DNA of 14,433 bases from Flavobacterium sp. UBA6195 (GCF_002422095.1 NZ_DITB01000070.1:57174-71606), one strand, 5' to 3'. Positions 1-8,015 are shown, counted from the first letter of the stretch. A program made the numbers and translations. The notes: generated by a model not told the origin, from the letters alone.

Positions 1-2
1 AA

Positions 3-1343
3 TTGAAAGAAATTTACTTCTACGAACGTAATAAAAAAACTAATGAAACTATTATCTATACCAACACACTTGTAGCAGAAAACTACGGTATTAATGGTTC
101 GTTCTTTGATAAAAATGCAAATTCAGTCAATTTTGGAAATGTTGTATCTAAGAGAAAAACAGAAGTTTATAACGGAAATTCATTAAACGACGGAAGTTTA
201 CAAATGCGTTCGTTTCCCGATCTTACCATAAAAAAATCGGGTAGTATATCGAGTTTAGATAAAGCTAATTTTGAAGTTGCTTTTAAAGATTTGGTATCGT
301 TAAAACCATTACAAGAAAGAGTTTCTACTGAGCAACTTGGTAAATATTTAAAAGAGGAACTTCATAAATATGGAGTAAAAACACCTTTCGAATTTGGTAT
401 TTACAGTAACGGTTTGGCAACAAAAGTGCGATCTGAGGATTTTAAATATGATGTAAAAACCACTTACGGTATTCCTGTTTTTCAGGATAATGAAGGAATG
501 TCTAAATATCAATTATTAGTTAGTTTTCCTCAAAAAAATAAATTCGTATTTTCTTCTTTAATTGGAATTTCGAGTTTGTCATTATTGTTCACTTTGGTTA
601 TTGTTTTGACGTATTCAAGTGCTTTGAATCAGTTAATTAAACAAAAACAAATTTCTGAAATAAAAACCGATTTCATAAATAATATGACACATGAGTTCAA
701 AACCCCTATTGCTACGATTAATTTAGCTTTAGATGCAATTAAGAACCCTAAAATCATAGATGATAAAGAAAAAGTGCAGCGTTATCTTCAAATGATTAAA
801 GAAGAAAACAAACGAATGCACGCTCAGGTTGAAAATGTTTTGCGTATTTCTAAATTAGAAAAAAATGAACTCGACATTTCAAAAGAACCAAGAGACGTAA
901 CCGAAATTATTGAAGATGCCATCGAACATGTTAGTTTAATAGTAGAAGATAGAGAAGGAGTTGTTCATTCACATTTTCATGCACAACGAAGTACGATTCT
1001 ATTAAACGAGGTACATTTTACGAATGTATTAGTAAACGTGTTAGATAATGCTATAAAATATTCTCCAAACGCGCCTGTGATTGATGTTTTTACAGAAAAT
1101 ATAAAAGACTTTATTCTGATAAAAATTCAAGATCAAGGAGCAGGAATGAGTAAGGTAGCACAAAAAAGAGTTTTTGAAAAATTCTATCGCGAGCATACAG
1201 GAGATTTACATAATGTAAAAGGTCATGGGTTAGGATTAGCCTATGTGAAACAAATAGTTGAAGACCATAACGGTCAAATATTTGTAGAGAGTGAAAAAGG
1301 TAAAGGAAGTACCTTTATTATAAAAATGCCATTAATAAATTAA
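3..1343 (+). CDS. Sensor histidine kinase, 5' end outside window
   Basis: Membrane sensor kinase that autophosphorylates on histidine and passes the phosphate to the adjacent response regulator. About 446 residues are visible. Residues 1-180 look like an extracytoplasmic sensor part; 181-206 form a hydrophobic membrane segment. A HisKA dimerisation domain follows with the phospho-acceptor in MTHEFKTP (H230). The HATPase domain shows an N-box around N345-N349, DQGAGM (377-382) and GHGLGLA (407-413). No HAMP domain is evident. The reading frame is open to the window edge and the first codon available is TTG. A first membrane helix is expected upstream, so this is probably a truncated view of a kinase of roughly 500 residues or more. 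It ends 18 bp before the regulator gene, so the two are surely co-transcribed. It resembles RprX of Bacteroides; the signal is unknown. Confidence 0.93.
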   Translation: MKEIYFYERNKKTNETIIYTNTLVAENYGINGSFFDKNANSVNFGNVVSKRKTEVYNGNSLNDGSLQMRSFPDLTIKKSGSISSLDKANFEVAFKDLVSLKPLQERVSTEQLGKYLKEELHKYGVKTPFEFGIYSNGLATKVRSEDFKYDVKTTYGIPVFQDNEGMSKYQLLVSFPQKNKFVFSSLIGISSLSLLFTLVIVLTYSSALNQLIKQKQISEIKTDFINNMTHEFKTPIATINLALDAIKNPKIIDDKEKVQRYLQMIKEENKRMHAQVENVLRISKLEKNELDISKEPRDVTEIIEDAIEHVSLIVEDREGVVHSHFHAQRSTILLNEVHFTNVLVNVLDNAIKYSPNAPVIDVFTENIKDFILIKIQDQGAGMSKVAQKRVFEKFYREHTGDLHNVKGHGLGLAYVKQIVEDHNGQIFVESEKGKGSTFIIKMPLIN

Positions 1344-1361
1344 AATATACATACAATTACT

Positions 1362-2060
1362 ATGGAAGCAAAGAAAATATTATTAGTTGAAGACGATCCA
1401 AACTTCGGTGCGGTTTTGAAAGATTATTTAATGATAAATGATTTTGAAGTTACGTTGGCTAAAAACGGAATGGAAGGTTTTGAAAAATTCAAAAAAGACA
1501 CCTACGATTTGTGTATTTTAGACGTGATGATGCCTTACAAAGATGGATACACTTTAGCTAGAGAAATTCGCGAGAAAAATCAAGAAGTGCCTATCATCTT
1601 TTTAACTGCCAAAACATTAAAAGAAGACGTACTAAAAGGATATAAAGTTGGTGCTGATGATTATTTGAATAAACCATTTGATTCTGAAGTACTTTTGATG
1701 AAAATCAAAGCAATTATTCAAAGAAAAGCATCAGAAGTAAAACCAGATACGACTAAATTTGAGTTCGAAATAGGTAAATTCCACTTGAATTCTAAATTAC
1801 GTTTCTTAACGTATCCAGGTCAAGAGCCAATTAAATTATCACCAAAAGAGTGCGAATTATTAAAAATGTTAGCACTTCACGAAAATGATTTAATGCCAAG
1901 AGAATTAGCTTTAACTAAAATTTGGAGAGATGACAACTACTTCACTTCAAGAAGTATGGACGTTTACATTGCTAAATTGAGAAAATTCTTAAAGCAAGAT
2001 GAAAACGTAGAAATCTTAAACATTCACGGTGAAGGTTTTAGATTAGTAATCAAAAAATAA
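1362..2060 (+). CDS. OmpR-family response regulator (RprY-like)
   Basis: DNA-binding regulator of 232 residues, partner of the kinase immediately upstream. The receiver domain (about 4-120) has the acidic pair D11/D12, the phospho-acceptor D54 in LDVMMP, T82 and K104 in the NKPF motif. The C-terminal winged helix (about 133-231) ends with the typical IHGEGFRL segment (221-228). All catalytic residues are present, so it should be phosphorylatable. The ATG start at 1362 fits the family length. The gene ends at the bidirectional terminator. Family and domain calls are secure. The equivalence to RprY of Bacteroides is by resemblance only, and no target operator is recognised in the window. Confidence 0.95.
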   Translation: MEAKKILLVEDDPNFGAVLKDYLMINDFEVTLAKNGMEGFEKFKKDTYDLCILDVMMPYKDGYTLAREIREKNQEVPIIFLTAKTLKEDVLKGYKVGADDYLNKPFDSEVLLMKIKAIIQRKASEVKPDTTKFEFEIGKFHLNSKLRFLTYPGQEPIKLSPKECELLKMLALHENDLMPRELALTKIWRDDNYFTSRSMDVYIAKLRKFLKQDENVEILNIHGEGFRLVIKK

Positions 2061-2061
2061 T

Positions 2062-2096
2062 AAAAAAAGTCCTGAAATATTTCAGGACTTTTTTTA
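2062..2096. terminator. Bidirectional intrinsic terminator
   Basis: A perfect inverted repeat has arms AGTCCTGAAA (2068-2077) and TTTCAGGACT (2080-2089). It is flanked by an A-run on the left (2062-2068) and a T-run on the right (2089-2095), so it gives a hairpin plus U-tract on either strand. It sits between the convergent response regulator and thioesterase genes. The thioesterase stop codon (2094-2096) lies inside the right-hand T-run. Confidence 0.93.
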
Positions 2097-2819
2097 TTCA
2101 ATTATTTCTAAAGCATAACAAATCTTATCGTCTTTAGAAATAATGTACTTATTTTCATTTTTCGAAATCACCGCCTCATCGTTCCAATTCAATTCTTTTA
2201 AGAAATTCATTTCAAAACCTTTTATGTGCTGTTTTAAGACAAATTTTCTATCCATAGTATTCAGGCACCATTCCAAGTATTTTACGTTGTTAGCATGATT
2301 TACGATATCTAAATCTGATAATTGCACTTTATAATCCAATACCTTTTCAAACGGAACATCTAAATTAATACGCTGAACCGATTTTTCAGTAGCGCTGTGT
2401 TTTGGATATTTGATGAAATGATCGTGAGGTAAAGCTAAATTTTCTGGGCGTCTAATTTGGGTATTTAAAACAGCCCAATAGGTTTCGCAACCAGCTAATT
2501 TTTCATCACCGCGATACAATTCTAAACAACGTGTAGAACGTGAATTTTCTAACGATTTAATCCAAGTTTTTACCGTTACTTTTTCTTTCCATTTCGGTAA
2601 GCTAATGATTTCTAAACGCATTTTGCTCATTACCCAAGCTTGATGATGTTCTTGCATATCGCTAAAACTAATCCCACCTAAATCGGCATGAATTCCGGCT
2701 GTGATTTGAAAAATATTGCACAACTCAGTATATTTCAACAAACCATTGGGATAGCATTGCAGAAAATTGATTTCGTATTCTTGTTCTAAAATGGAAGTAA
2801 AGTTGGGTGAGATGGGCAT
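2094..2819 (-). CDS. Acyl-[acyl-carrier-protein] thioesterase
   Basis: A 241-residue protein of the bacterial/plant FatA/FatB thioesterase family. Members have two fused hotdog domains and release free fatty acid from acyl-ACP in the cytoplasm. The first hotdog covers about residues 10-130 (ITAGIHADLGG at 39-49, QAWVMSKMRLEI at 60-71). The second has the family signature LDIVNHANNVKYLEW at 170-184, which aligns with the active-site segment of plant enzymes. No transit or signal peptide is present, so it is cytoplasmic. The ATG start is 2 bp from the stop of the upstream outer-membrane protein gene, so it appears to be the last gene of a minus-strand transcript ending at the 2062-2096 terminator. 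Chain-length preference cannot be read from the sequence. Confidence 0.9.
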   Translation of the reverse strand: MPISPNFTSILEQEYEINFLQCYPNGLLKYTELCNIFQITAGIHADLGGISFSDMQEHHQAWVMSKMRLEIISLPKWKEKVTVKTWIKSLENSRSTRCLELYRGDEKLAGCETYWAVLNTQIRRPENLALPHDHFIKYPKHSATEKSVQRINLDVPFEKVLDYKVQLSDLDIVNHANNVKYLEWCLNTMDRKFVLKQHIKGFEMNFLKELNWNDEAVISKNENKYIISKDDKICYALEIIE

Positions 2820-2821
2820 TT

Positions 2822-3427
2822 TTAATGTATTAAGATTCCTATTGAGATTATAAATTTGTTTCCTTTGCCAAAATAATCTTTATTTTCTGGAGTAGCATTT
2901 AAATCTGAATTATAAAAATGAGAAAAATGTAATCCTGCATAACCGGCAAAAGTTTTATTTAAATTATAGTTTATATAACTACCCAATCTAATTTCTTCTA
3001 AATTTTGTTTTGCTAATATACTCCCTCCAGTATTTTCTTTATAATTGAATCGACACTGTCCATAACTTATTGTTGGATTAATGTCAAATTTTGAATTTAA
3101 TGGTATTTCATATTCTAAAATAAACTGGTAAGTATTTGAATTTATAAAATCAAAATTTCCAATTTTATCTGAATTCTCTACTCTTAATTTTTGAAATTCA
3201 TATCCTAAACTTAGTCTAAAATTATAAATTTTTACTAATGATAATGTTGAATGAAATCCAAATCCAGAACTTAAATCTTTTGAAAAATAATTGTCTCCAA
3301 AATGAATTGGTAATTGAAAGCCGAATCTAAATGCTGGATAAAAATCTACAATTTTAGTTTTCGTTTCTCTTTGACTAAAAACTGATATACTCGATAATAT
3401 AATTATGATAATGAATATTTTTCTCAT
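2822..3427 (-). CDS. Small secreted outer-membrane beta-barrel-like protein, unknown
   Basis: A 201-residue protein with an N-terminal signal peptide: MRK, then a run of Ile/Leu, with probable cleavage near SVFS-Q at residue 19. The rest alternates aromatic/hydrophobic and polar residues (e.g. FRFGFQLPIHFGDNYF, LRLSLGYEFQKL-like stretches, LEYEIPLN, AGYAGLHFSHFY), as expected for amphipathic strands of a small outer-membrane barrel. No named family is recognised. It lies 3 bp after the lipoprotein gene and 2 bp before the thioesterase gene, so the three are probably co-transcribed. The coding DNA looks more AT-rich than miaA. It is likely an accessory envelope protein; function unknown. Confidence 0.72.
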   Translation of the reverse strand: MRKIFIIIIILSSISVFSQRETKTKIVDFYPAFRFGFQLPIHFGDNYFSKDLSSGFGFHSTLSLVKIYNFRLSLGYEFQKLRVENSDKIGNFDFINSNTYQFILEYEIPLNSKFDINPTISYGQCRFNYKENTGGSILAKQNLEEIRLGSYINYNLNKTFAGYAGLHFSHFYNSDLNATPENKDYFGKGNKFIISIGILIH

Positions 3428-3430
3428 AAC

Positions 3431-4063
3431 TTAATAGGTTAAAGTATAATTTAATCCATCATTATTTATAGTCAATGGAATTGAATAATATTCTATTTCT
3501 TCGGTTATAGTGTTTTTAATTTGATAATTAAGTTCAAATGTTTGATTCTTTTTTAGTTGATGAAATAATTGAGGCTCATTGTAAACAAGATCATTGTTGT
3601 ATAAATTGATTTGTTCTTCATATTTAACAGCATCTACATCAATTTTATAAATAATCTTGTTTGAGCTAATTTGATTAGGGATAATTGTAAATGTAATAAT
3701 CTCGTCTAACTTTAATAATGTTATGGTTCCTAAATCCCAATTTAAACCCTCAAAATTATCATCATTTATTCCATTAAAATAAACGGGTAAATATTCTGTC
3801 GAATTTTCCAAGATTAAACTTGAGTTATTAGTTGGTTTGAACATATCAAATTGTATAAAACCTTCTTCATTAGATTTTTTTTTGTAAGTTGAAAAATCAT
3901 AACTATCATCATCATAACTTGTTCCTATATATGCCTTTTCATTAGCTAAAGGTTGATTTTCAGAGTTAACTACTTTTAGTTTTATATTTATTATGGTTTC
4001 TCCATCATAAGGAATTCCGCAAGAGATATATGTAAATACAAGTAGTAATAGTAACTTTTTCAT
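3431..4063 (-). CDS. Small predicted lipoprotein, unknown function
   Basis: A 210-residue protein with a lipoprotein signal: MKKLLLLLVFTYISC, with the lipidated cysteine at C15. The segment after the signal (about 22-60: IINIKLKVVNSENQPLANEK, then YIGTSYDDD) resembles the first strands of a carboxypeptidase-regulatory or transthyretin-like beta-sandwich, common in Bacteroidota surface lipoproteins. The remainder is Asn/Asp/Tyr-rich and strand-like. It is paired with the small barrel-like protein 3 bp downstream, suggesting the two act together at the outer membrane; that is inference. It is strikingly AT-rich: bases 3421-3480, at its 3' end, contain 13 G/C in 60, against 20 in 60 for bases 4261-4320 in miaA. 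It may have been acquired between miaA and the thioesterase gene. Confidence 0.72.
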   Translation of the reverse strand: MKKLLLLLVFTYISCGIPYDGETIINIKLKVVNSENQPLANEKAYIGTSYDDDSYDFSTYKKKSNEEGFIQFDMFKPTNNSSLILENSTEYLPVYFNGINDDNFEGLNWDLGTITLLKLDEIITFTIIPNQISSNKIIYKIDVDAVKYEEQINLYNNDLVYNEPQLFHQLKKNQTFELNYQIKNTITEEIEYYSIPLTINNDGLNYTLTY

Positions 4064-4107
4064 TATTTTATTTTTAACTAAGATGAGAAAAATCTTATAA
4101 GGTTGCG

Positions 4108-5031
4108 TTAAGTTGTCATTATTTTTTCTATGACTTGAATAATCTCTTTTCTATCAGTTAAATAATCAAACCAACTCACGTTTTCTGTTCGTTTAAACCA
4201 AGTGATTTGACGTTTAGCAAATCGTCTTGTATTCATTTTGATTTGCTCAATGGCGAAATCTAAAGTGGTTTTCCCATCAAAATAATCGAATAATTCTCGA
4301 TAACCAACAGTTTGTAACGCATTCAAATGTTTATTTGGACACAAAGCTTGTGCTTCGGCTAAAAGTCCTTCATTTAGCATGATATCAACGCGTTGGTTGA
4401 TTCTGTTGTACATGATTTCTCGGTCGGCTTCTAAACCAATGATGATAGGAGTGAAGTTTCTTTCGTTTTTTCGTTTTCCAATAAAACTCGAATACGGTTT
4501 TCCACTTCCAATACAAACTTCTACAAAGCGTTTCATACGTTGTGGATTTTGTAAGGTTTGCGGATTTTCAGTTTGTAACTTTTGGTAATATTCCGAATCT
4601 AATTTTTGGAGTTGCTCTTGCAAATATTCGATTCCTAATGCATCATATTTAGCATTAATTTCAGTTCGAACCGATTCATCAATATCTGGAAAATCATCAA
4701 ATCCTTTCAAAACAGCATCGACATATAATCCAGAACCGCCCACCATAATTTGAATGTTATTTTTCTGAAATAATTCATCCAATTTTGATAAAGCTTCTTG
4801 TTCAAAATCGCCTACCGAATAACTTTCAAAAATCGATTTATTTTGAATAAAATGATGTGGTGCAGCAGCCAATTCTTCATCATTAGGAACAGCGGTGCCA
4901 ATTTTCATTTCCTTAAAAAACTGACGACTATCGCACGAAATAATATCACAGCCAAAATGTTGTGCCAAAGCAATGCTTAAAGCTGTTTTTCCAATGGCAG
5001 TTGGACCAATAATCGTAATTAGGTAATTCAT
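4108..5031 (-). CDS. miaA: tRNA dimethylallyltransferase MiaA
   Basis: Transfers a dimethylallyl group to the N6 of A37 in tRNAs that read codons starting with U, the first step toward ms2i6A. It has 307 residues, the normal length. It has the P-loop GPTAIGKT (9-16), DSRQ (34-37), GGSGLY (98-103), the conserved TVGYREL (241-247) and the C-terminal TRRFAKRQITWFKR (268-281). The ATG start is 1 bp from the stop of the ion channel gene, so translation is likely coupled. The gap to the next gene downstream (4064-4107) has only a weak 5-bp hairpin and no convincing terminator. Confidence 0.98.
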   Translation of the reverse strand: MNYLITIIGPTAIGKTALSIALAQHFGCDIISCDSRQFFKEMKIGTAVPNDEELAAAPHHFIQNKSIFESYSVGDFEQEALSKLDELFQKNNIQIMVGGSGLYVDAVLKGFDDFPDIDESVRTEINAKYDALGIEYLQEQLQKLDSEYYQKLQTENPQTLQNPQRMKRFVEVCIGSGKPYSSFIGKRKNERNFTPIIIGLEADREIMYNRINQRVDIMLNEGLLAEAQALCPNKHLNALQTVGYRELFDYFDGKTTLDFAIEQIKMNTRRFAKRQITWFKRTENVSWFDYLTDRKEIIQVIEKIMTT

Positions 5032-5032
5032 T

Positions 5033-5860
5033 TTATAATTCGCTTCCGCAATCTTGACAAAATTTTGCGTTAATTAAGTGTTCATGACTACCACAGTTTT
5101 GGCAAACTTTTTTGTCACTTTCTCTTGTTTTAGGTGAGTTTTTTGCAATTTCAGCGGTAATAATTCCGGTAGGAACGGCAATGATTCCATAACCCATAAT
5201 CATTACAAATGAGGCAATAAATTGTCCCAAGGGTGTAATAGGAGTAATATCGCCAAATCCAACAGTAGTTAAAGTTACAATGCACCAATAAATTGAAACG
5301 GGAATACTGGTAAAGCCAGCTTCATCTCCTTCCACAACATACATCACAGAACCAATGATGATACAACTTATCAAAATAAAGTACATAAAAACTAAAATAC
5401 GACCACGACTTGCAATAATCGACTCTCGTAAATGCACCGACTGACTTGAAAATTGAGGATGGTTTAATATTTTGAATAATCGCAATAGTCGTAAAGCTCT
5501 AATAACAGTGAAAACACTCGTTCCTGTTACAAAAAAGGACAAATACATGGGTAAAATCGCTACCAAATCGATAATTCCGTAAAAACTTAAAATGTAATTG
5601 ATGGGTTTTTTAATCGTGATGATTCGTAAAATGTATTCAATTGTGAAGAAAATCGTAATAATCCATTCCGAAACTAATATGAAAGTATGGTATTTTCCAT
5701 CGAATTCTTTTACGGTTTCCAACATTACTAAGACAACGCTCAGTAAAATCAATCCCAAAAGAATTAAATCGAAAAGTCTTCCTGCAACCGTATTGGTTCC
5801 GTAGATAATGATGTGAGCTTTTTGTTTGAAAATCTCGTATTTCGACTTAACTTCATTCAT
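5033..5860 (-). CDS. Voltage-gated-type potassium channel with C-terminal zinc ribbon
   Basis: A six-helix Kv-like ion channel of 275 residues. Hydrophobic helices lie at about 28-48, 59-82, 88-110 and 155-176. The S4 segment carries spaced arginines, FTVIRALRLLRLFKIL (117-132). The pore loop holds the potassium selectivity filter TVGFGD (199-204), followed by a last helix (about 211-236). The short cytoplasmic tail ends in a four-cysteine zinc ribbon: C253, C256, C268, C271. The ATG at 5858-5860 is chosen. A longer start (TTG at 5876-5878) adds six residues and abuts the exonuclease stop; it is less likely because no conserved sequence is gained. Potassium selectivity is inferred from the filter. 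The role of the zinc ribbon is unknown. Confidence 0.92.
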   Translation of the reverse strand: MNEVKSKYEIFKQKAHIIIYGTNTVAGRLFDLILLGLILLSVVLVMLETVKEFDGKYHTFILVSEWIITIFFTIEYILRIITIKKPINYILSFYGIIDLVAILPMYLSFFVTGTSVFTVIRALRLLRLFKILNHPQFSSQSVHLRESIIASRGRILVFMYFILISCIIIGSVMYVVEGDEAGFTSIPVSIYWCIVTLTTVGFGDITPITPLGQFIASFVMIMGYGIIAVPTGIITAEIAKNSPKTRESDKKVCQNCGSHEHLINAKFCQDCGSEL

Positions 5861-5878
5861 AAAAACAAAGTTAAACAA

Positions 5879-7240
5879 TTAAAATTGAATAATCTTATAT
5901 ACTTTGTGTTTGCGTAAATAGGTCTGAATAATCGTTTTCGTATCGCGATTGTGTTGCATTGGAATGATGATGTTTTTCAAAATTTCAATATTGTTTACTT
6001 GGTAATTCAAATCGTAAAAACAATAGCCTTTGTAAATACCATTTTCAATCAAAACAGCTGTTCTTTCATCATAAGTTCTGCCTCGGTCGAGAATTACCAT
6101 ATTATTGTTTTCAAACGAGTTCTCTTCAATGAATTCCAAAACTCTTTCGTTGTAACTTTCAGGGTTTTCTTCACCCAAACAAGCTCCATTACATTCTTTT
6201 ATTTTGTATTGAAAACATCCGTTTTGAGTGTCATACAAACCATTGATTTTCTGACACAAATTGTATTTCTCTGTTATCTTGAACAATGCATTTTTGCCTT
6301 CCTGAAGCGAAGTAAACGAAGTGATTTCTTTTTTTCTTCCATCTGCCTTTTCAACGGTTAACGAAATGTAACCTTGTTCGTGTATGTGTTGGTACAGCGC
6401 GTATTGAAAAATACTTTTGCGTTGGGCTCTGTTATAAATCGGTTTGTTGATTTTAATTTCTTCGCTTTCCTTTAAAAGTGCGATTAATTCGCTTCCCGTT
6501 TCTTCAAAAGTCACGGCAAAAACATCACGTTGGATTTTTTTACTTTTACTCGAAGTTCCTGTGAAATGTTGGTTGACACGTTTTTTGATGTTTTTACTTT
6601 TCCCGATGTAAATCAAATCGCCTTTTTCATTGTGAATGTAGTAAATACCTGTTTTTGAAGGTAAATTCTCCACAATATCTAACAATTTAGGCGACATTCC
6701 CGATTTAATTTCGGTTTTGATAAAGCTTTTTACGATTTCTTTCTCGATGTCTTTTACCAACAACATTTTGAATAATTTCACAGTAGCCAAAGCATCACCA
6801 CTAGCACGATGTCTATCTGCCATAGGAATTCCTAATGAACGCACCAGCTTACCCAAACTATACGATTCTTGACCCGGAATTAACTTTTTTGCTAATTCTA
6901 CCGTACAAAGCGTTTGTTTTTTAAAATCAAATCCTAAACGTCTGAATTCGGTTTTTAAAATACGATAATCGAATGAAGCATTATGAGCCACAATTACGCA
7001 TCCTTCGGTAATTTCGATAATTCTTTTGGCTACTTCATAGAATTTGGGAGCACTTCTGAGCATTGCATTGTTAATCCCAGTCAATTTTACCACAAAGGGT
7101 TGAATTGGCTTCTCAGGATTTACCAAACTGATGAATTGGTCCACAACCTCATGACCATCAAATTTATAAATGGCGATTTCGGTAATACCTTCTTCATTGT
7201 ATTGTCCTCCAGTGGTTTCTATGTCGATTATTGCGTACAA
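5879..7240 (-). CDS. DnaQ-like exonuclease fused to UvrC-type GIY-YIG endonuclease
   Basis: A 453-residue two-nuclease protein. The N-terminal DEDDh 3'-5' exonuclease domain (about 1-165) shows Exo I DIETTG (6-11, catalytic D6/E8), Exo II AHNASFDYRIL (85-95) and Exo III HRASGDA (144-150). A GIY-YIG domain follows (about 193-275) with GIYYI (198-202), IYIGKSKNIKKR (210-221) and the probable catalytic glutamate E258. Next come four cysteines C329, C342, C350, C354, spaced as in the iron-sulfur cluster region of UvrC. The layout equals the DNA polymerase III epsilon-like/UvrC-N fusion known from other bacteria, including mycobacteria. A DNA repair role (damage incision plus trimming) is inferred. 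The UvrC C-terminal RNase-H-like endonuclease half is not visible. ATG start; the stop is separated from the channel gene by 18 bp. Confidence 0.93.
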   Translation of the reverse strand: MYAIIDIETTGGQYNEEGITEIAIYKFDGHEVVDQFISLVNPEKPIQPFVVKLTGINNAMLRSAPKFYEVAKRIIEITEGCVIVAHNASFDYRILKTEFRRLGFDFKKQTLCTVELAKKLIPGQESYSLGKLVRSLGIPMADRHRASGDALATVKLFKMLLVKDIEKEIVKSFIKTEIKSGMSPKLLDIVENLPSKTGIYYIHNEKGDLIYIGKSKNIKKRVNQHFTGTSSKSKKIQRDVFAVTFEETGSELIALLKESEEIKINKPIYNRAQRKSIFQYALYQHIHEQGYISLTVEKADGRKKEITSFTSLQEGKNALFKITEKYNLCQKINGLYDTQNGCFQYKIKECNGACLGEENPESYNERVLEFIEENSFENNNMVILDRGRTYDERTAVLIENGIYKGYCFYDLNYQVNNIEILKNIIIPMQHNRDTKTIIQTYLRKHKVYKIIQF

Positions 7241-7243
7241 AAT

Positions 7244-7277
7244 AGTTTACAGTGTTCAGTCTCAGTTTTCAGTTAAT
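7244..7277 (+). repeat. Heptad repeat array (AGTNNNN), intergenic
   Basis: Consecutive units are AGTTTAC, AGTGTTC, AGTCTC (one base short), AGTTTTC and AGTTAAT. They fill most of the 57-bp gap between the yggS stop and the exonuclease start. The array is closely related to the one inside yggS 123 bp to the right; both contain AGTGTTC units. Confidence 0.75.
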
Positions 7278-7297
7278 TGGCACATTGACAAATTGCC

Positions 7298-7972
7298 TTA
7301 TTGATAATTTCTCGTTCCAAAGATACTACTTCCAATTCGAACCATCGTACTTCCGCATGAAATTGCGAGTTGATAATCGCCCGACATGCCCATTGAGAGA
7401 GTGTTCAGTTGACAGTGTTGAGTGTTCAGTGTTTTGTATTTATCAAAAATCGTTTTTAGATGTTTGAATTCTTTTTCGATTTGGTTTTGGTTTTCAGTGA
7501 AGGTTGCCATTCCCATTAAACCTACGATTCGTATGTTTTTATAGTTTTCTTTATTTTGCTGTATTTCATTAAGAATCTCATCTAATTCTTGTTCGTCTAA
7601 TCCAAATTTGCTTTCTTCTTCCGCAATGTAAACTTGTAACAAACAATCAATCACTCGATTGTTTTTAGCCGCTTGTTTGTTGATTTCTTGCAATAATTTT
7701 AAACTGTCCACACTATGAATTAAGCTTACAAAAGGTGCAATAAGTTTAACTTTCCTAGATTGCAAATGCCCAATAAAATGCCATTGTATATCATTTGGCA
7801 TTTGTTCCTGTTTTTCAACTAATTCTTGAACATAATTTTCTCCAAAAATACGTTGGCCAACATCATACGCTTCCATTAAATCCGCTACAGGTTTGGTTTT
7901 TGAAACCGCTACTAAGGTAACGTGTGTTGGAAGTTGGGATTTTATGATATTGAGGTTTTTTGAGATTGACAT
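7298..7972 (-). CDS. YggS/PROSC-type pyridoxal-phosphate-binding protein
   Basis: Member of the YggS/PLPBP family: a PLP-binding TIM-barrel protein without known catalysis, implicated in vitamin B6 and amino-acid homeostasis. With the ATG at 7970-7972 it has 224 residues, normal for the family. It shows the PLP lysine K25 in VAVSKTKP, FGENYVQE (43-50), WHFIGHLQ (64-71), LSMGMSGDY (192-200) and the phosphate-binding STMVRIG (208-214). The frame is open 31 codons further upstream. That extension overlaps the neighbouring gene and translates an intergenic repeat, so it is rejected. Oddity: residues about 180-191 (TLNTQHCQLNTL) are encoded by a heptad repeat array and form an apparent short insertion relative to E. 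coli YggS, just before the SMGMS motif. Confidence 0.95.
   Translation of the reverse strand: MSISKNLNIIKSQLPTHVTLVAVSKTKPVADLMEAYDVGQRIFGENYVQELVEKQEQMPNDIQWHFIGHLQSRKVKLIAPFVSLIHSVDSLKLLQEINKQAAKNNRVIDCLLQVYIAEEESKFGLDEQELDEILNEIQQNKENYKNIRIVGLMGMATFTENQNQIEKEFKHLKTIFDKYKTLNTQHCQLNTLSMGMSGDYQLAISCGSTMVRIGSSIFGTRNYQ
7400..7434 (+). repeat. Heptad repeat array (AGTNNNN) inside the yggS coding sequence
   Basis: Five in-phase heptads run without a gap: AGTGTTC, AGTTGAC, AGTGTTG, AGTGTTC, AGTGTTT. Read on the minus strand they encode YggS residues around TLNTQHCQLNTL, in frame. The composition and period match the array at 7244-7277. Confidence 0.82.
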
Positions 7973-7984
7973 TGTTTTATAGGT

Positions 7985-8014
7985 TTTTGTCATTTCGAGG
8001 AAGGAGAAGTCACA
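7985..8014 (+). repeat. Left inverted copy of a TTTTGTCATT-ended dispersed repeat
   Basis: It begins TTTTGTCATTTCGAGG and continues AAGGAGAAGTCACAT. The outer ten bases are the exact inverse complement of 8692-8701. It lies between the yggS start (12 bp away) and the stop of the unknown gene at 8016. It resembles the GTCATTTCGA-type palindromic repeats that I recall between genes of many Bacteroidota; that resemblance is from memory. Confidence 0.6.
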
Positions 8015-8015
8015 T

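Noticed and set aside
4080..4096. Terminator hairpin after miaA (AAGAT/ATCTT)
   Set aside because: Only five AT-rich base pairs with a 7-base loop and no proper U-tract.
4379..4588. Plus-strand open frames within miaA, and similar ones opposite the channel, exonuclease, DUF1015, Hbd and oxidoreductase genes
   Set aside because: They lie antisense to clearly conserved proteins and their translations show no recognisable domain.
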